From: DMER64 sp041652255
GTDB taxonomy: Bacteria > Bacteroidota > Bacteroidia > Bacteroidales > UBA932
Direction of reading: 5' to 3'
NCBI GenBank assembly: GCA_041652255.1
Contig: JBAZHT010000061.1
Span: 1-10,700 of the forward strand
DNA: 10,700 nt
Under the pieces are notes generated by a model that saw only the letters and a list, made by a program, of their open reading frames with translations, ran no database searches and had not been told where the DNA came from. The position numbers and the translations under genes were made by a program. Shown piece by piece: positions 8,210 to 10,700 of the stretch. Position 1 is the first letter of the stretch; the number at the start of each line of letters is the position of its first letter.

Positions 8210-9883
8210 ATGAAACAAATCATTCTTCTTTTTACGGCGCTGCTTTTCATTTCCGGCTACCGCGCCCATGCCTGCACCAATTTACTAATCACGAAAGGAG
8301 CATCGGCAGACGGGTCCTGCATGGTTACCTATGCAGCCGACTCGCACACCCGGTACGGGTGTCTGGCGTTCTACCCGGCAGCGCTCTATCCCAAAGGAAC
8401 CATGATGGATGTCCGGGAATGGGGCACCAACCGATACCTCGGCAAGATCCCACAGGCAGGCGAGACTTATTCGGTGGTAGGAAACATGAACGAGCACCAG
8501 GTCGTGATCGGGGAAAGCACCTGGGGAGGACGCGCTTCTCACAGAGATCCTCAGGGAATAGTTGATTACGGATCCCTTATGTATATAAGCCTGCAACGGG
8601 CACGAACAGCGCGCCAGGCAATAGAAGTCTTTACATCGCTGGCCAACAGGTACGGTTACGCCTCCTCAGGGGAATCCATTTCCTTTGCCGATCCGCACGA
8701 AGTCTGGTTCATGGATGTGATCGGCAAAGCGCCCCGTATGGTAAACGGAGAAAATGCCAACAAAGGGATCGTTTGGGTGGCCATCCGCCTGCCCGACGGA
8801 ACCATCAGTGCCCATGCCAACCAGGCCCGGATCCGCCAATTTCCGATGGATGATCCGGAGAATTGCCTTTTTGCGCCCGATGTGATCTATCATGCGCGGG
8901 AAACCGGACTGTACCAGGGCCCCGACAGCCTTTTCAGTTTTGCCGAGGCATACGGTCCGGCAGACGGAAGCACCGTGCGCGGTTGTGATGCGCGTGTGTG
9001 GGCTTTTTTCAACAAACACGGGGCCCAGGATATGACCCCTTACCTGCCTTACGCCCTGGGACAGGACCTGAGCCGTCCCCTTCCGCTGTACGTGAAAGCC
9101 AAAGAAAAACTTACCGTCAAGCAGGTAGCCGATATGATGCGTGACCACTACGAAGGCACCCCAATGGACATGGCATGCGACATAGGAGCCGGGGGCCACG
9201 ACCTTCCCTACCGGTGGCGCCCGATGGGATTTGAAGTGGACGGAAAACAATATATCAACGAACGGGCCATTTCCACCCAGCAAACAGGATTCTGGTTCGT
9301 TGGGCAATCCCGCTCCGGGTTGCCCGATGAAATAGGCGGTATCTTCTGGTTTGGTGTGGATGATGCAGGGACATCACCGCTGACTCCGGTCTATACTTCA
9401 TCGCTGGAAGTCTCTCCTCATTACGCCCTGGGACAAGGCGCCTCCATGCTGCAATATTCCCCTGAATCCATGTTCTGGCTCTGCAACCGCATTGCCCAGT
9501 TCGCTTACCTGCGTTACAACCAGATAGGAGCCGAAGTCCGGCAGGTTGTAGATTCGCACGAGTACGCCCGGTTGGCAGAGATCCCACTGACCGATGCCCG
9601 CGCAATGGACCTGTGGAAAGACGACCCCCTGGAAGCCAGACGCTTTCTGACCGAATATTCCATTCGCACTGCTTCTGATCTGTTCAAACGTTGGCAGGAA
9701 CTGGACATCTACCTTCTGGTAAAATACATAGACGGCAACATCAAACGCCAGAATCCCGACGGCAGCTTTGCCACCAACGGTCACTCAGATTCCATCCCTC
9801 CTGCCCCTACCTATGGCGGCTACAACCAGCGCTGGAAAGAAGCCGTTGTCAAAGACACCGGAGACAGGCTCTTGGCGCCCTAG
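8210..9883 (+). CDS. Secreted dipeptidase, peptidase family C69
   Basis: A 557-residue exported N-terminal-nucleophile hydrolase. The signal peptide MKQIILLFTALLFISGYRAHA ends exactly before Cys22, so signal cleavage would expose the catalytic cysteine as N-terminal residue, as required in C69 enzymes. The mature protein starts CTNLLITKGASADGS and continues with YAADSHTRYG, typical of the family. Further supporting stretches are VVIGESTWGGR, GESISFADPHEVWFMDV and GGIFWFGVDDAGTSPLTP. The length and the C-terminal end look complete. It probably cleaves dipeptides in the periplasm or outside the cell; specificity cannot be read. ATG 8210 is the only start that keeps the export signal; there is no Shine-Dalgarno motif and probably no leader. 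It has its own promoter after the susCD terminator, so it is not in that operon. The coding sequence looks more GC-rich than susC or the SGNH remnant. Confidence 0.94.
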   Translation: MKQIILLFTALLFISGYRAHACTNLLITKGASADGSCMVTYAADSHTRYGCLAFYPAALYPKGTMMDVREWGTNRYLGKIPQAGETYSVVGNMNEHQVVIGESTWGGRASHRDPQGIVDYGSLMYISLQRARTARQAIEVFTSLANRYGYASSGESISFADPHEVWFMDVIGKAPRMVNGENANKGIVWVAIRLPDGTISAHANQARIRQFPMDDPENCLFAPDVIYHARETGLYQGPDSLFSFAEAYGPADGSTVRGCDARVWAFFNKHGAQDMTPYLPYALGQDLSRPLPLYVKAKEKLTVKQVADMMRDHYEGTPMDMACDIGAGGHDLPYRWRPMGFEVDGKQYINERAISTQQTGFWFVGQSRSGLPDEIGGIFWFGVDDAGTSPLTPVYTSSLEVSPHYALGQGASMLQYSPESMFWLCNRIAQFAYLRYNQIGAEVRQVVDSHEYARLAEIPLTDARAMDLWKDDPLEARRFLTEYSIRTASDLFKRWQELDIYLLVKYIDGNIKRQNPDGSFATNGHSDSIPPAPTYGGYNQRWKEAVVKDTGDRLLAP

Positions 9884-9885
9884 TG

Positions 9886-10008
9886 CTAAGTTCCTGTGGA
9901 TTTGCTTTTTATATAATCGCTGGGCCTTTGCTTGTAAAACTTGGTAAATGTTTTCGTGAAATAGGAAGAGGAGGCAAATCCCGAAGCATAAGCAGCTTCA
10001 GATATTGT
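9886..10008 (-). pseudogene. C-terminal remnant of an AraC-type helix-turn-helix regulator
   Basis: Read leftwards from about 10008, the minus strand encodes TISEAAYASGF, then ASSSYFTKTFTKFYKQRPS, then DYIKSKSTGT and a TAG stop at 9886-9888. This is the second helix-turn-helix and C-terminal tail of an AraC-family domain (pattern ISEIAYxxGFxSxSYFxxxFKKxxGxxPSxYR). Upstream, the same frame meets a TAG at 10021-10023 and the sequence becomes the sense strand of an SGNH hydrolase, so the rest of the gene is missing. The remnant cannot be a functional protein. The donor could be a stand-alone AraC regulator or the output domain of an HTCS protein. It converges on the dipeptidase with only 2 bases between the stops. 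Confidence 0.75.
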
Positions 10009-10532
10009 TTTTTGGGAATTCTATTACCGAAAACTGGAAACGTTTTGATAACAACTTCTTTGAAGAAAACCATTTCATTGGACGAGGAATCGGCGGACAA
10101 ACCACTTCACAAATGTTGGTGCGTTTCAGGCAAGACGTAGTCAATCTGCACCCTGCTGCCGTTGTTATCCTTGCCGGAACAAACGACATTGCAGAAAACA
10201 CCGGTCCAATATCCGTAGAGAACATTGTCGGCAACATCATTTCCATGGCCGAAATCGCACAGGCCAACGGTATCAAACCAATTCTTTGCGCAGTATTGCC
10301 GGTATATCAGTATTCCTGGAACAAAACCGTTAATCCGGTTGGAAAGATTCTGTTGCTAAACCAATTAATCAAAAAATACGCCGAAGAAAACAATCTTTCC
10401 TTTGTAGATTTTTATACACCTTTTGTTGATGAACGTGGAGGCTTGCCGGAAAAATATTCCTCTGACGGGGTTCATCCAAACGCTGAGTGTTACAAAATAA
10501 TGGAACAATTAGTAAGGAATCATATTGATTAG
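10005..10532 (+). pseudogene. N-terminally truncated SGNH/GDSL hydrolase
   Basis: From a TTG at 10005 the frame encodes 175 residues that begin inside the first beta-strand. The SGNH blocks are all present: nucleophile Ser6 in FFGNSITENW, block II in GRGIGGQTT (~27-33), Asn60 in AGTNDIAEN, and Asp154/His157 in DGVHPNAECY. The C-terminus looks complete. Bacteroidetes relatives usually carry a signal peptide and a helical extension of some tens of residues before block I. Here the frame is open only back to a TGA at 9957-9959, and that upstream stretch encodes no such extension, because it is the antisense of the AraC remnant. No ATG or well-placed ribosome site is present; an AGGAGG at 9969-9974 lies 30 bases from the TTG. 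Expression as a cytoplasmic catalytic core cannot be excluded, but loss of function by 5' deletion is more likely. Family members act as esterases, often on acylated glycans. Confidence 0.8.
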
Positions 10533-10539
10533 TGAATCG

Positions 10540-10662
10540 GTGTCCGTTGCACACATGATTCTTTTCGTTGATATTCAACGCTTTAGCAAAAACGTACCCC
10601 CGGGGTACGTTTTTTTTAACTGCCTGTCTTTCAGGCAAAAGAACAATGTGTGCAACGGACAC
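10540..10662. repeat. 123-base element with 26-base inverted ends enclosing three hairpins
   Basis: The left arm (10540-10565, beginning GTGTCCGTTGCACACAT) and right arm (10637-10662) are reverse complements at 24 of 26 positions; the two mismatches are at 10557/10645 and 10558/10644. Between them are three consecutive perfect hairpins: CGTTGA/TCAACG (10566-10580, loop TAT), a terminator (10588-10614), and TGCCTG/CAGGCA (10621-10637). Almost every base can be placed in a stem, giving a four-way-junction or cloverleaf-like fold. The element starts 7 bases after the SGNH hydrolase stop. No target-site duplication is visible. It may be a miniature transposon, an insertion-sequence remnant or a REP-like repeat, or a compound terminator. 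Confidence 0.7.
10588..10617 (+). terminator. Intrinsic terminator after the SGNH hydrolase remnant
   Basis: A 12-base-pair stem (10588-10599 with 10603-10614) has loop CCG and is followed by a T-run to 10617. The A-run on the left arm makes it potentially bidirectional. It forms the middle hairpin of the 123-base inverted-repeat element. Confidence 0.8.
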
Positions 10663-10669
10663 TTTTTGC

Positions 10670-10689
10670 GGTGGCCTGGCGCTGCCACC
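10670..10689. repeat. Short GC-rich hairpin near the right edge
   Basis: GGTGGC (10670-10675) and GCCACC (10684-10689) form a perfect 6-base-pair stem with an 8-base loop. No T-run follows on either strand, so it does not look like an intrinsic terminator. Nothing else is recognisable in 10663-10700. Confidence 0.3.
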
Positions 10690-10700
10690 CACCCGGGTTG

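Noticed and set aside
8666..9307. A 213-residue open frame on the minus strand across the dipeptidase gene
   Set aside because: It is antisense to a clear C69 gene, has no recognisable domain, and is favoured only by the base composition of the coding strand.
9691..10140. A 149-residue open frame overlapping the dipeptidase end and the SGNH remnant
   Set aside because: It is out of frame with both genes, starts inside the dipeptidase coding sequence and crosses the deletion joint.
10540..10662. A tRNA or tRNA-like gene, suggested by the cloverleaf shape
   Set aside because: The outer stem is 26 pairs rather than 7, the loops are 3-5 bases, and the conserved T-loop (TTCRA) and a CCA-type acceptor end are absent.
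10540..10662. An integron attC recombination site
   Set aside because: The structure is folded like one, but the conserved end boxes (RYYYAAC and GTTRRRY in the right places) and any integrase context are missing.
1..10700. CRISPR array, rRNA, tRNA or complete insertion sequence
   Set aside because: No regularly spaced direct repeats, no rRNA or tRNA sequence and no transposase coding sequence were seen on either strand.

Overview
The window reads as a chromosomal segment of a Bacteroidetes (probably Bacteroidales) bacterium. The evidence is a SusC/SusD pair, a divergent hybrid two-component system (HTCS) sensor with a 14-blade periplasmic propeller, A-rich start regions with little Shine-Dalgarno signal, and promoter-like TAnnTTTG boxes. 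I cannot assign a genus.

Layout. On the minus strand, 1-3016 holds the first 1005 residues of an HTCS regulator; its receiver and AraC-type DNA-binding domains lie beyond the left edge. A divergent control region (3017-3201) separates it from a SusC-like TonB-dependent transporter (3202-6390) and a SusD-like lipoprotein (6411-8105). These two run rightwards, 20 bases apart, as one transcription unit that ends at a strong intrinsic terminator (8150-8176). The promoter of the next gene begins inside that terminator's T-tract. That gene (8210-9883) is a secreted C69-family dipeptidase, apparently transcribed without a 5' leader.

The part after 9883 looks decayed. Only 2 bases beyond the dipeptidase stop lies, in reverse, the last ~40 codons of an AraC-type helix-turn-helix protein. 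It is fused head-to-head at about 10000-10008 to an SGNH/GDSL hydrolase that has lost its signal peptide and N-terminal extension but keeps its catalytic motifs. The geometry is that of two divergent genes whose 5' halves and shared promoter region were deleted. Right after the hydrolase is a compact 123-base element (10540-10662): a 26-base near-perfect terminal inverted repeat enclosing three consecutive hairpins, the middle one a terminator. It could fold into a four-way junction and may be a small mobile or processed repeat.

How the genes may work together (inference): the HTCS senses a breakdown product in the periplasm and controls the SusCD uptake pair. SusD binds substrate at the surface and SusC imports it with TonB energy. 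No glycoside hydrolase, lyase or sulfatase is visible, so the substrate is unknown; the rest of the locus may lie to the left. The dipeptidase has its own promoter and need not belong to the same pathway. The SusCD-HTCS part is a familiar arrangement. The unusual parts are the deletion joint, the cloverleaf-like repeat and the terminator/promoter overlap.
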